Shown piece after piece: positions 10,738 to 21,459 of a stretch of DNA of 64,000 nt. Under the pieces are notes generated by a model. The model ran no database searches and was not told the DNA's origin. It was given only the letters and a program-made list of their open reading frames with translations. Every line of letters begins with the position of its first letter. Position 1 is the first letter of the stretch. Source of the stretch: Symbiodinium kawagutii (lineage: Eukaryota; Sar; Dinophyceae; Suessiales; Symbiodiniaceae); the NCBI GenBank assembly GCA_009767595.1, contig VSDK01000501.1:84085-148084 (forward strand). The letters are read 5' to 3'. Made by a program: the position numbers and the translations under genes.

Positions 10738-12511
10738 ATGTATCGACAAGAACCGTTTCCAAGATTTTGGAAGCTTATCCGACTCATCCGAAGCTGTCTC
10801 CGAGAATTGGCAGGACATCAAAGTTCTCTTCCAAGATCCTGCCGGGCAATTGGTCTGGAGCCCAAGATGCTGTGCAGCAGTCTTTGCAACGTGGATTGGG
10901 GGCCTTCGAAGTTGCAGGACCTTTGGGGGTTTCGTTGGTTGACCTTCCAACAGCTGGACTCCCCACGAAGAGAGGAATGATTTTTAGAGCTCACGATGGA
11001 CCTCTGGTTGTTCCGTTTTTTTCGTGACAGGAGGTGAAGTTGACTGCGCATCCCACAGAGTTCAGGGAAGTTCTAGGCTGGAAAGCGATTCACAAAGTGC
11101 TCCCACGATTCAAACTTATACCCGCGATTGCTTCAATCATAAGCAGAATGATAGAGATTCTGGACGAATAGTTTTTAATCATTTCAACATGATTCAAAGA
11201 TTGGCTATTTCTGAGAGCTTTGCTCCTTCTACTTTTCAACACTTTCCAATCGGTGGCCTCAGGGGATCACTTTCGAAAGGTGGTGGAGTTGACTGAGAAA
11301 CTTGGATGAAAATAATGAGATGAGTCTCTTGCAGTCGCGTTGGAAAGTGGTTCAACCAGACCTCACTGCGGCTTGCGCGAGGAAATACAGCACCATCGAT
11401 GGGTCCCTGCAACAGGATGGAGAGGCACATGAACTCTATGAGATGTTGCACTGCTTGGCTTTGAAGAAAACAGAAATACAAACAGAAATTCTACAAATGA
11501 GAGACTCCAACTAGAAATTCTAATTCTACAACTGTAGAGTCTCTACAGAAGAAATTCCCCATTGGAATCTCTTGGAATCTGTTCGAAAAACTCCCTGATG
11601 CCACGGCTGTCTCCAGGTGAAACAGCAATACTTGGCCAGTCTCAGTGGGGGCACTCAGCCGCGAGCTCTGGAGCAACTGAGCTTCGCAGCTGCTCAGGTT
11701 CCATGCAGAAAGTGGACCAGGAAGCCTATGAGGAGCGGATCACCAGTCAGAGCCTCTGAAACAAAGAGAGCTACTTTGATGAGTTGCTTGTTAGCTACAA
11801 GAGTTGCTTGTTTTAAACCCCTGTCTACTTTGTATAAGCAGCTCTCTTCACTCCGGAACTGCTTCCAAGGTTGCTTCTTCGATCCCTATGAAGTGGTATA
11901 TGAGGCAGCAGCAACACCTTTGAATCACACAGAAATGCAGCTCTTCGTTTCCCTGAATCTGCAGGTTCACCAGTACCAAGCGCTGCTGGGCAACCCAGAG
12001 CAGTGGCTTCCTGGAAGGAAACACCTCTAAAATCCTCTACAGATGTGTATCTTCAGAGTCGTTTTCCTACAAAGCAATGATTGTTGAAATTTCCACTGTG
12101 AAGTTTGAGCTTCAAAGTTTGCCACTTGCTAACCCTGGTTCAAACCCCGCCGGTGCAGCTCTGCCCAGGCTGCAACGTTTTAGCCACCAGGAGGAGCAGT
12201 TGAAGAAGATGTCCAGGGCTCAGGGTGTCATTGGCCAAGAATTCGCGTTTTGCCTCAAACGGTTTGGAATGCAAATCTGAGCAAATCATTCCTCATGAAA
12301 AAGCAAATCACAGACAGAAAATGCAATGAATGTGCAGAAACACGATGCAGAATGCATGTGCAATGCAAAAATATGCACGGAATACTCAATGACAAAATAG
12401 GAAGTGGGTTGACATGCCGCTGGAGTTGTGACCCTGGACCCGAAACAAACACCAGTTCTGAGGGCCAACATGCGCTTTGATGAGGCACGTTCCGAAGCAT
12501 TCCATTTGTAA
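10738..12511 (+). CDS. Exon cluster D of an unidentified + strand gene, with probable C terminus
   Basis: Exon-like stretches: 10738-10980 (FWKLIRLIRSCLRELAGHQ, later GFRWLTFQQLDSPRREE), about 11034-11110 (EVKLTAHPTEFREVLGWKAI), 11335 to about 11465 (SRWKVVQPDLTAACARKYST then IDGSLQQDGEAHELYEMLHC), 11617-11697 (VKQQYLASLSGGTQPRALEQ), 11711-11759 (KVDQEAYEERITSQSL, stop), about 11875-11940 (FDPYEVVYEAAATPLNHTEM), about 11965-12020 (VHQYQALLGNPEQWLPGR), about 12150-12220 (ALPRLQRFSHQEEQLKKMSR) and about 12420-12511 (VTLDPKQTPVLRANMRFDEA then RSEAFHL and TAA). A further frame, open from about 12480 to a TGA at 12789, overlaps this end. No homologue is recognised. Confidence 0.38.
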
Positions 12512-12799
12512 AAGACAGTGGGACGGGCTGCCAGCTGCAGGTAGCAGGGACAGCTGAAGTCAAGACGGAAGATGAAGGCAGGAAGCGATGGGAAGCTAAG
12601 TCGGAAGCTGTTTCGCATGTTTCGAGCAGTTTCAGCAGAGAAGAGCCGAGCCGATTTCAGTTTTCTAAAACTTTCCCTTCTCAGGTGCTGAAGATGAGGT
12701 GCAGAGCCAATCAGCGCAGCTCGGTCATGGAAACAAACGGCCACCGCGTAAAGAATGGCAGTCACAGGACAGGGCAGATTCATCGCTGAGCTGATCACG

Positions 12800-13589
12800 T
12801 CACAGTGCTTTGGCTGCCTAGGCATAGCAGCTTCTCCGAAGAAAGGTGTGGAAATGGGCGGAGTTGACCCCTTTTTTCGACATTTCAATTCATTTGGGTA
12901 GAAATCCACGCACACATCAACCCCTGTACGTATCATACTGTGTGATCGTGAAAGCGAGTTCAGCCCAGATTAAAAACATAAACAGTTTACATAAACCATC
13001 CCGCAACTTGCTACCTGAGAAAGAACAGACCAGTGGGGTCGGATTCCAGACTTTGATTTTGAATTTCCGGAGTTCTCCGACTTCCAAATCAGATACCAAA
13101 CCTCAATTCCATGCTAAGCGATCCTCTTTGGAATAACCTCTATAAAATGAGGATAGTTAAGCTTAAAAAAGCTGATTTTATTAGGCAAGTTTGAGCCCAC
13201 CAAGGAGGTCAGGTAGGGTATGTGTTCCAATTTTAGGCAGGGGTCAGTGGGTCCAATTTTAGAGAGATCCAACTTGGTTGTAGACACTCCCAGTCAATCT
13301 TGGTTATGCTCATTTTAGATTCAAGGACAACCCCATTTTTGATAGTCGACGACTCGTATATTCGAGAGTTTTGATTTAGTAAAGCCAAACCTTTGTGGGT
13401 AGCTGACCATTCCAATTTTCGAGACCATTGGCAAATTGATCATTCAACTCCATCCATACTTTTCTACGACCATCCATGACCAATCGATACCAATGGATAC
13501 AATTGGATTCAATTGGTGCTCGTCCACGACCATCCGTGTCCATCCATACCTTCCCCATCCTTCCCCAAACAATCCCAACTAGTACCAAA
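12800..13589. other. Intergenic, no gene recognised
   Basis: No convincing frame. At 13440-13590 there is a degenerate CCAT/ATCC-rich stretch with repeated ACGACCATCC and CCATCCATAC words, just behind the 3' end of the - strand ORF. Confidence 0.5.
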
Positions 13590-14192
13590 TCATCCCAAAT
13601 CCATCCAAATGCTGAGCATGCCAAGAGGCCGTTGTTTCTGCACCTTCAAATCATGCAGCGTAGATTGAAAGACTGCTTCCTGCTCCTCAGTGTGGCTTTC
13701 CGGTCCCCCATCCTCAAGTTCCTGAATCTGCCTGCGCAACCTGATTGACTCCCTCATGTATTCAGGCTGCTTCAAGGCTGGGAGGTCAAAGAAATCGGGC
13801 CCCAGGCGTGTTTGCCAGAGACCTGGACACCAGTGGTTCTTCACCCCGTCAGGCTCAAACAAAGCATTGCAAGAAATGATGCACCAACACTCATCATCCA
13901 CCGTGTCTGGAAATTCAGCCAGAAGTTCTTCTGAAAGGGCGGCCCCCCAAAGACTTTTGACTGGACGTGGCTGCAACGTTTCCTGACTCGCATCCACCAC
14001 CACTGTCAAAGACCGTTGCGACATCTCAGCGCAAAGCTGGGCATCCAAAACTTCCAGGTAGACCCCCTCCTTGGCCAGGTGGTCGGCATACTTCAAGATC
14101 TGCCGCCCGACATCTGTCAAAGGAGTAGGAAGAGAAGGTCCTGCAGTTGAAACATCATCACATTGATGCATCAGCTCAGCAAATGTATACAT
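13590..14192 (-). CDS. Hypothetical protein, 200 codons, uninterrupted
   Basis: A complete ATG-to-stop frame on the minus strand with ordinary composition. It has a helical N-terminal half (TDVGRQILKYADHLAKEGVY then LEVLDAQLCAEMSQRSL), a Trp/Cys-containing middle (DDECWCIISCNALFEPDG, NHWCPGLWQTRLGPDFFDLP) and a charged helical C-terminal part (MRESIRLRRQIQELEDGG). There is no signal peptide or membrane segment. No family is recognised. It is transcribed toward the + strand genes, and its start lies just beside the 413-bp tandem duplication. It may be a single exon of a longer gene. Confidence 0.5.
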   Translation of the reverse strand: MYTFAELMHQCDDVSTAGPSLPTPLTDVGRQILKYADHLAKEGVYLEVLDAQLCAEMSQRSLTVVVDASQETLQPRPVKSLWGAALSEELLAEFPDTVDDECWCIISCNALFEPDGVKNHWCPGLWQTRLGPDFFDLPALKQPEYMRESIRLRRQIQELEDGGPESHTEEQEAVFQSTLHDLKVQKQRPLGMLSIWMDLG

Positions 14193-14207
14193 TTCAAATC
14201 AGTTCAA

Positions 14208-15167
14208 ACACTCTAAAATTGGAATGTGTGACACCCCTCCCCCCCAAAGCTCTCTAAAATAACCAACCTTGACATAATCAACATCAAAAACCCTTTTGGA
14301 AACCCATTGGCCCCCAAAAATCACTAGAACCCAATCCTAAACAGGTAGACCCTCCAAAGGATCTATGGTCATCTATAGGGGTTTCCCCCAAGATCCCCCA
14401 GGTTTCCCCAGAACCACCAGGCCACAGGCTTTTTTGATGGAAAGTCGACTGGGGGCCCATGATCTCCAATTCCAGATTGCTTTAAAGACCCAAACCCCCA
14501 AATCCAGGAAACCCAACCTTCCTTTTCAATAGAATTGGTGCCCAAATAGCTGTTATACCAACTTTAGAGAGGGTGGAGCCACATCGAACTTACAACTTAC
14601 AACAACCAACCCACACAAAGCCCTTCTAAAATTGGAATGTGTGACACCCCTCCCCCCCAAAGCTCTCTAAAATAACCAACCTTGACATAATCAACATCAA
14701 AAACCCTTTTGGAAACCCATTGGCCCCCAAAAATCACTAGAACCCAATCCTAAACAGGTAGACCCTCCAAAGGATCTATGGTCATCTATAGGGGTTTCCC
14801 CCAAGATCCCCCAGGTTTCCCCAGAACCACCAGGCCACAGGCTTTTTTGATGGAAAGCCGACTGGGGGCCCATGATCTCCAATTCCAGATTGCTTTAATA
14901 ACCCAAACCCCCAAATCCAGGAAACCCAACCTTCCTTTTCAATAGAATTGGTGCCCAAATAGCTGTTATACCAACTTTAGAGAGGGTGGAGCCACATCGA
15001 ACTTACAACTTACAACAACCAACCCACACAAAGCCCTTCTAAAATTGGAATGTGTGACACCCCTCCCCCCCAAAGCTCTCTAAAATAACCAACCTTGACA
15101 TAATCAACATCAAAAACCCTTTTGGAAACCCATTGGCCCCCAAAAATCACCGGAACCCATTCCAATT
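14208..15167 (+). repeat. 413-bp tandem duplication, about 2.3 copies
   Basis: The word GGAATGTGTGACACC followed by a C run begins at 14221, 14634 and 15047, an exact period of 413 bp. Copies 1 and 2 differ at only a few bases (for example AAAGTCGACT versus AAAGCCGACT). Copy 3 breaks off near 15167. The unit has CCCC-rich runs and no convincing ORF; the repeated 61-codon minus frame inside is a by-product of the repeat. Confidence 0.93.
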
Positions 15168-15860
15168 TACTATGAACTGTCTAAACTCAGGATGCCTGAC
15201 TAAAAAAAAAAAATCTGAAAAACATCTAGAATCAGCTTAGCTGACCTGACAGATCTTGCTTGTCATCACATTGTCACATGCTAGATTCATGGCAGTCATT
15301 CTGATTTTAGAAGGATTTTTATTGAGAAAGATCTTCACAGAGGTCACCTGCATCCCAGATTTTTGAGAGATCTTCCTGTTGATGTTGGTATACTGCAAAT
15401 ATGTCAGACAGATGATTCTAGAGAGGGGTTGCCTAAATGAGGGCTATGTACTACAGCTTTAAGTCTCTAAAATGAACAGCGTTGACACACCCTTGGAATT
15501 CCAAGGGGGATGCTAAGCGGATTTTTACCGACAGCATGTACAGAGAATCAGTCACAAGCAGGGCGACCCAGTGACACAACATTGGTAATCCTAGTCGGTC
15601 ACTATATCCATTCAATTCAGCAGACCATAGAATATGTAGCACGTAGTCAAATGGCTCAAGCTTAGATCAAATAGTTCAGCATAGACTCTTTGAGTGCATG
15701 GATTAGATCACTGCCATGGTCACGCATGAGAGGTTGGAACTTCAGATACTTTCTTAACCAATTTGCGAGCGGCCTCGGTCTGTTCAGCTTGGAATTCAGA
15801 GAAATCGTTGATATAGTCCTGACAGATATAGGACAGCCATTCTAATTGAATAAACGGAAG
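15168..15860. other. Intergenic or intronic, no confident gene
   Basis: An A-run follows the 413-bp array at about 15203. A minus-strand frame at 15720-15902 (LPFIQLEWLSYICQDYINDF then SEFQAEQTEAARKLVKKV) has coding-like composition and could be an isolated exon. Nothing else is supportable. Confidence 0.35.
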
Positions 15861-15899
15861 TTGTGAGCTTTGAAACTTGGTTGGTAAACCGATTTGTTC

Positions 15900-16410
15900 C
15901 AAAGTGCCACACGGTCCAAGAGATTCACCACGCTTTAATGCTTCAATTCCAACGGAGCAATGCTGTTGCGCCGCCGCTGTGGCAAATGGACACGGTGCCC
16001 GAGATCACGAGAAGACCCTTGGTTGAACCGACAAAGAAAGTCTATCCTTGTCCTCCGAATGTGAGATCTCACTTTGCTCACCTTGCCCTCCTTGCCCTTG
16101 TCATTTCTAGAGCAGCTTGAGCGAATCTTTGGCTGACAAACCTTCCCAGTTCATATAAGTTTTAACATAGCTTTCTTAGTTTCCAAGTTATAAGTTTCAT
16201 AATTTTCTTGGAGCTTAGAACCAAGTTTCATCTACGGTTCGTCCTTTCATGTCCTTTCTAAGTTTCTTCCGTCCTTTCTGGGTGTCCAGGCATCGAGATG
16301 CTTCGCAGAGGCTGTGCGCGGCGGGGAAGTATTGCCGCAATGGATCTTCCATGAACTTCTTAGCAATGACAGATCCCTAGCGATGCATGGGCAATGCGTA
16401 GTTTCCTCAA
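15900..16410 (+). CDS. Two possible exons of an unknown + strand gene
   Basis: About 15903-16060 encodes TVQEIHHALMLQFQRSNAV then PPLWQMDTVPEITRRPLVEP. About 16290-16390 encodes RCFAEAVRGGEVLPQWIFHE then LLSNDRSLAMHG. Both have ordinary composition and follow AG dinucleotides. The 230-bp stretch between them, rich in AAGTTTC words, would be the intron. No family recognised. Confidence 0.35.
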
Positions 16411-16679
16411 TATCACATCATGCAGCTCATTGCAAAATGAATCTGATTCGCAAAGGATCGCGACCCTTCAAGGACAACCTGACAACCCTATCCAAAACAA
16501 TCAAGAGATTGGATCCACCAAAATCCCGAGAGTGACCCTCCTTTGCAAACGTCACATGTTCCAAAAGAAACGCACCAAGCGTGGCACACCAGGCAGTGCA
16601 CCATAGTGGCGGCGCTACGAGGCCACAGCTCTGAACTTTTCGCGCCGGCCTTTCCAAAATCGCAATCATTGCATTCATT

Positions 16680-17460
16680 CCTTAGTACATACTGCTTTAG
16701 AATACTTTAGATGTATATTTGATATTTGTTCCTTTAGATCACTACATTCTACTCATTCAAATCACAATAAGCTTAAAGCTACACAAGCACGTACAAGTGA
16801 GACATGTGGATATCGCATTCAAACACGATCACTTTGGGTGGATTGGCGTGACTTGTAGGAAACCAGGGATGAATTAGTGTTGACCAGGACAAATTGATGG
16901 TATCGATCTACGAACTTGTTGCTAAATGCTCCGCTGATATTAGCAGTTGATATTTCCAGCCATGATCATTTACCAGTGGATACCGCACCAATCACCAATA
17001 AAGACATGCCACCAACATGCCCCAAGTGTTTAAGGGAACTCCTATCATTGTGGGCAACTGACACTCATGACGGGCTAGTCATACTAAGAGTGACACCATC
17101 CAGTCTTGACCCACTCAATAGTGCCAATGCCAACTCTGTGAATGCTAGCCAACGCCATGGTTGTTTGTCCCCTTTCTTGCTGACGATATGTGTGATTTCC
17201 GGAAAATCGGTACTGCCGACTTGTATAAACACCAAGAGGTATCCAACAATCTGGTTCAATACCTCGATACTAAGGAGTAGATGCATTGAGTGTGATCATG
17301 CGACTATCGGATTGGTACGGACATTGTGAAGCACCTCATCCAAAAACCCATGTGACTTCAATCAGTCTCCCCTGACTGCCAGTTCGGCGGTCCTGGTCTT
17401 CAAGTCCCCCAGCACCCTAAACCCCAATTCCCCTGTCCCGGCCCCCGGCCGTAAAGGTAG
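16680..17460. other. No confident gene
   Basis: A + strand frame at 16916-17329 is open for 137 codons (containing CPKCLRELLSLWATDTHD), but its composition is Ser/Thr/Asn-rich and undecided. I cannot tell whether it is coding. Confidence 0.3.
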
Positions 17461-17599
17461 TGTGGTGAATGCTGCATTCGTCTTCAAGCCCCCAGTCCCA
17501 ATCAACAATCACCAAATAAGCAAAATATATTCAACAGAATCAGTGATCAGGGAATCAAGTCATCAACTTAAAATCATTGAACAATCAGAAACAATCAAC

Positions 17600-17755
17600 A
17601 AAATAAGCAAAAAACATCCTCCAAAAATCCTCCACCAAAAGCATCAAAAGCAACGCCTATCGCAGACCGGAGCGCACCCTGGCGCTGCGCCTCAGCGTCG
17701 GCCTGGGCGCCTTGGGCCTGGGCCTGGGCTCCGCGGCAGTGCCTTGGCAGGTTGA
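17600..17755 (+). CDS. Possible N-terminal targeting exon (Arg/Ser then Ala/Gly/Leu hydrophobic)
   Basis: The + strand frame reads a basic Ser-rich stretch, then RTLALRLSVGLGALGLGLG and SAAVPWQ, just before an AG. It has the look of a transit or signal peptide with an alanine cleavage site. There is no obvious ATG beside it and no downstream partner exon was found, so this is tentative. The reverse strand reads an Ala/Gln-rich shadow. Confidence 0.25.
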   Translation, partial: KISKKHPPKILHQKHQKQRLSQTGAHPGAAPQRRPGRLGPGPGLRGSALAG

Positions 17756-18629
17756 ACAACATCGACATGAAAATCTCGGATGGATTCATGAAAATGTCGG
17801 TTTGGTAATTTTCATGCCTGCATTTAAATCATTGCTTAATGTATCCAATCATGATTAAATGAAAATGCCTGCATGATTTTGTAATTTGTGAAAATGTTTT
17901 TGGGAATGTCTGTATTGGATGGAGGAGATGTATACATATCTAGTAATGTAATGGATGAAAATAAAATGACATGAACATCTGTAGCATAATATCTAGTTTT
18001 TGTACTGGGATAGATGTTTTACATGTAGATGCTATAAGGCAGGGAAAAAAACAGAGACAGTCAAATAACTCAAACGAACTCAAAGAATTCAGACGAACTC
18101 TTGAATCCTTCAAAGAAACTCTGAAATCATTCAAGTGACGTTTATAGCAAATATGGCAAAGTCCATGAGAAATCTCTTGTGGGAGCTGACGGTTGTGAGG
18201 CTTTGGCCTGGTGGCAGCTGCCTCGCATCCAAGCAGTGCCCGCCTGTCCGATGGTGTAGCCAGCTCCGCCATACTTCAATGGCTAAGCAAACATATAAAT
18301 CAAACAACAATGACTCATGTTACCCAACAATCACTCATCAACAGCAAGTTTGCCAATGTTCCCAACAATTGCTGTCAATTACTCTTGTTGCTAAATCAGC
18401 AACACAATGAAACAAGCAACAATGAGGAAAACATGATAAGACCTGACTTGCTGGTAGTTTTGATGAGACCGCTTGAAAGCCATGATTTTATTTCACTCGA
18501 GGTTTGCAAAGAGTTTCAGGGTGATGCCAGGTCTCCGTCATTTTGGGAGGAATCAACGCTCCACTTGGATCATCACATACTGTGGACCTTCCACACCAAA
18601 GTCGACTCAAAATAGGCTGCACGTCCAGA

Positions 18630-19822
18630 ATGGCTATTTCTCACACAAGTTGGCAGGTACTACATCCTGAACAAGAGGCTCTTTGGCGGGAGACACTGGG
18701 TGGCAGGAGGCAAAGATGCTACGAATTCCGTGTGGGGTCAATTCCTTTTGTTCTAAAGAGAATAAGAGCCACAACTCATCTTGTAGTCAGGGGCACTAAG
18801 AAAGAATTATCTTTTCATAGCTGGATGAAGATGATGAAACCTTGGCATCTGGTGACGGTTTTTGTCGAGGCCTTGAGCATCTGGGAGAGGCTTCTGGGTC
18901 CGCATCACCCGGCAGATCGCATCTTCGACGGTGCAGATCTGGACCGCGATGGATACCTGGATCGCAAAGAGCTGGCGCAGTACATGATGACGCTGGGCTG
19001 GGCTGAAACATGGCAGGGCTCTCATTGGGGGTCTCATTGGGGTCTAAGCTTGGGGGTCTCATGAGATCGGTTTGTGGTGTTTTACGGTCTCATATTGGTC
19101 TCATTGTCTCGATTGGTTTTGGTTTCATTTTGATTTCATTTTGGTTTTATTGTTTCAGTTTTCTTCATTTTACAGATCTTCGCTTTTGGATGTTCATCCT
19201 TTCTGAGCAGCAAAGAGTTCCTGTCGAGTTCTGTAAGGGATTTCTTCATGGTCCACAGTGCTTGACACCTTGTGCACAGACATGGCAACCATCACATCTC
19301 TACTAACAGCTCGACATCAACCAGCACACCAGATTGTACAAGACAGAAGATGATAGAAGCACATGAACACAAGGGTCACTCTGTCCTGTCAGGTTGCCTT
19401 GTAGACTGAGACAAACAGACTGACACCAGACCCTTGAGTGTCAAGAAAATTGGCGAGACCGATAACCGTTTTAGGGATAAACTTCCCACTTAGATCCGTG
19501 CCATAGCTGAATCCTACCAAGAATCACAACTCTTGTGTAACGGTTTTGTCGACATGGCTCATAGTGCGTCTTCAAAGATATTTCGTTCGTTAAGGACCTG
19601 AAGAGAGACATGGTTCGTACGGATCTAAGGAGTCGCATTGTCACTTCGTGTGTCTGAGGAGTTGTGGCATCATGGACATGAGCGGCTTCAACGCCATTTG
19701 GGAAGAGATCAACACGGAAGACTCTGAGGCCATCTCTCGCGAGGAGATCTTAGTGTTTGCGCAGCTCTTGGTGGAGATCTCACCCCCAAAGAAACGAGAA
19801 GTGCTGAGAAGTGCTGCATAAA
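18630..19822 (+). CDS. EF-hand calcium-binding protein, spliced, partial
   Basis: An exon from about 18871 encodes LSIWERLLGPHHPADRIFDG then ADLDRDGYLDRKELAQYMMT. The 12-residue loop DLDRDGYLDRKE has Asp at 1, 3, 5 and 9, Gly at 6 and Glu at 12, a canonical EF-hand. An upstream stretch (about 18650-18745, RYYILNKRLFGGRHWVAGG) and a downstream one (about 19670-19820, MDMSGFNAIWEEINTEDSEA then ISREEILVFAQLLVEI, stop TAA) fit the same gene. The downstream part resembles a degenerate second EF-hand helix-loop-helix. Such proteins bind Ca2+ to sense or buffer it; the partner or target is unknown. Intron borders were not resolved. Confidence 0.65.
18936..18971 (+). other. Canonical EF-hand Ca2+-binding loop
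   Basis: Codons for DLDRDGYLDRKE, matching D-x-D-x-D-G-x-x-D-x-x-E. Confidence 0.9.
19062..19660 (+). other. Presumed intron of the EF-hand gene
   Basis: Begins with TCTCATTGG/GGTCTCATTGG repeats and T-rich sequence (GGTTTTGGTTTCATTTTGATTTC). No frame here looks coding. It separates the two EF-hand-like exons. Confidence 0.4.
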
Positions 19823-19880
19823 TTCAATATGAATTGAATATGAGTTCAATATGAGTTCAATATGAGTTCAATATGAATTG
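19823..19880 (+). repeat. Tandem repeat AGTTCAATATG (11 bp), about five copies
   Basis: ATATGAGTTCA words repeat with 11-bp spacing, flanked by the diverged forms AATATGAATTGA. Confidence 0.85.
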
Positions 19881-19919
19881 AATCTGGTGAAATCGAATGA
19901 ATCGAATCGAAATCGAATC

Positions 19920-21034
19920 TTCTGCAATTCTTTTTGCTCAAATTGGGGCGGACAGGGCCGCCATAGTGCCCCTTTCCGTCATGGAGACAGGGTGCTGTCG
20001 ACCCGTTGAGCCTGTGCTCTTGGAAGTAATTGAGCCAGCAAATCAACAAGTAGATCTGGAAGCTCGGTGGATGGAAATATGGCATGAAACATTAGGCTTA
20101 TTGTTTGATATTGTTTGTAAAAGTGGTATCTAAACTCAGAGTCTGAAGTTTGAATCGATTTGGCAACAGGGTCTCCTGATGTCTTCTGTTTCGAACTTCT
20201 CGACTGGGTTGGGTCCAGTCCCATTAGCTCCAGTCATTTTTTGAAACTTTCTTCAAGCCACCACTTGGCACCACTTGGCACCACTTGTCACCACTTGGCA
20301 CCACCTTCACATGTACACCGCCCCAATGGTGCCATGAGGCGATCATCCAACAACGCCTCGATGCCTTGGACCATCGATATGCACAGCTCCAAGAGCTCGA
20401 ATTGCGGGTCGCAAGCATCGAGAAGAGCTTGGCAAGCGATGGTGCTACGAAAGGCCGAGAAGGCCGAGAAGGCAAAGATGTAAATGAAGGCATCTCGGAT
20501 CTGAAACCTTTTTTGCATCTTTCTTTTGGATTGTTTGTTTGGATTTTGGATTTTGATCGCTGGCGAGGATTTCGATGATTTACACAAGGCATTTGTTCCT
20601 GTCAGGAGTCATCAGCGTGGACTTCGAGGAAGTTCGACAAAAACGCCTTTCCAAACGAGGAAACAGTTCACAGCTGTCACAGCTCGAGGAAGCAGCGATG
20701 GGCAGTTTGCCAACCAGCTCTCGAGCTATCAATCCAGGTGGACCTCCACGGTCCATTCAGATGCTACAGGAATCTTTCTGGGAAGCTCAGCGGCATATTG
20801 AAGCATCAATATGTACAGAGAATTATGTATATGTTATCTATATTTCTATATATATATATAGTATACAAATGTCTCAATACTAGGCGTTGGCAAATGTTGA
20901 TGCATATTATGCAAATATATATATATATGTATACATTAAGAAATCATTGCCACGTCTTTGAAGCTGAGGCATTTTGGAAGAGAGTGTTCATCTACAAATT
21001 TCCTGAAAGCGCCAATCCACCATGGCTTAGCTAA
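19920..21034 (+). CDS. Coiled-coil protein, spliced, probable C-terminal part
   Basis: Exon-like stretches: about 19943-20075 (PVEPVLLEVIEPANQQVDLE then ARWMEIWHE), about 20330-20480 (HEAIIQQRLDALDHRYAQLQ then ELELRVASIEKSLASDG, a clear heptad pattern), about 20605-20810 (VISVDFEEVRQKRLSKRGNS, SQLSQLEEAAMGSLPTSSRA, PRSIQMLQESFWEAQRHIE) and about 20957-21034 (EAEAFWKRVFIYKFPESANP, PWLS, stop TAG). Frames are mutually compatible in character, but splice sites were not fixed. TA-rich microsatellite sequence (20840-20935) fills the last intron. It is probably a structural or cytoskeletal protein by composition only. Confidence 0.45.
20257..20304 (+). repeat. Tandem repeat CCACTTGGCAC, about four copies
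   Basis: Four near-perfect undecamers just before the coiled-coil exon. Confidence 0.85.
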
Positions 21035-21274
21035 GCACTTGAAACACTTGGCTAAGGATGCAATCTTCGTGTTGGGCTTGGGCGGCCTGGGTTTACCAAC
21101 CACCTTACTGGTGACGTTCGGAACTTTGCTGAGCACCTGCTGCCAGTCGCTTTTTTGTTGGATCGTTTTTGCTGCCTTTCTGGTGCCGGATCCAAAGTAC
21201 GATCCATCTTGGCTGGTGCCTCGGCACCTTGATAGTGCCGGCTGTTCACTTGAGGAACTCACTCCGTCAGCCAT
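20936..21274 (-). CDS. Possible basic protein or exon on the minus strand, 112 codons
   Basis: The minus frame starts MADGVSSSSEQPALSRCRG and continues with basic, Pro/Lys-rich sequence (QQVLSKVPNVTSKVVGKPRP). The + strand of the same bases is also open and reads as a hydrophobic protein, a usual mirror of basic coding sequence. The minus reading has the better composition but overlaps the tail of the coiled-coil exon. Which of the three readings is real cannot be settled by eye. Confidence 0.3.
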   Translation of the reverse strand: MADGVSSSSEQPALSRCRGTSQDGSYFGSGTRKAAKTIQQKSDWQQVLSKVPNVTSKVVGKPRPPKPNTKIASLAKCFKCLAKPWWIGAFRKFVDEHSLPKCLSFKDVAMIS

Positions 21275-21459
21275 TTTGCAAGAGCTTTGAACTTAGTTTA
21301 AACATGTTTAAACTCCACTTTCCAACCTAAACAAGTACAGCCCTGCAGCTTCTGCAGAACCAGTGTTTTTTTCTGATTGCCAATTTCCATTCCATAAGTC
21401 ACTTAGCGTTTCAGCAACAATGCTTTGCAAATTGGGAGCGGTCGATTTGCTGCTGGCAA

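Noticed and set aside
12135-12155. GGTTCAAACCC, resembling a tRNA B box
   Set aside because: There is no matching acceptor stem, anticodon arm or A box at the right distance upstream.
12286-12936. 216-codon minus-strand ORF
   Set aside because: Composition is Ser/Cys/Phe-rich without domains, and the + strand of the same region has better exon-like readings with plausible stops at 12511 and 12789.
14284-14882. Two identical 61-codon minus-strand proteins
   Set aside because: They are simply the same frame in two copies of the 413-bp tandem duplication.
15646-15660. ATGGCTCAAG, resembling the 3' end of the dinoflagellate spliced leader
   Set aside because: Only about nine bases agree and the preceding CCGTAGCCATTTT part is missing, so it is chance level.
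20958-21290. 110-codon + strand membrane protein
   Set aside because: Hydrophobic mirror of a basic minus-strand frame, and it overlaps the tail of a likely + strand exon in another frame.
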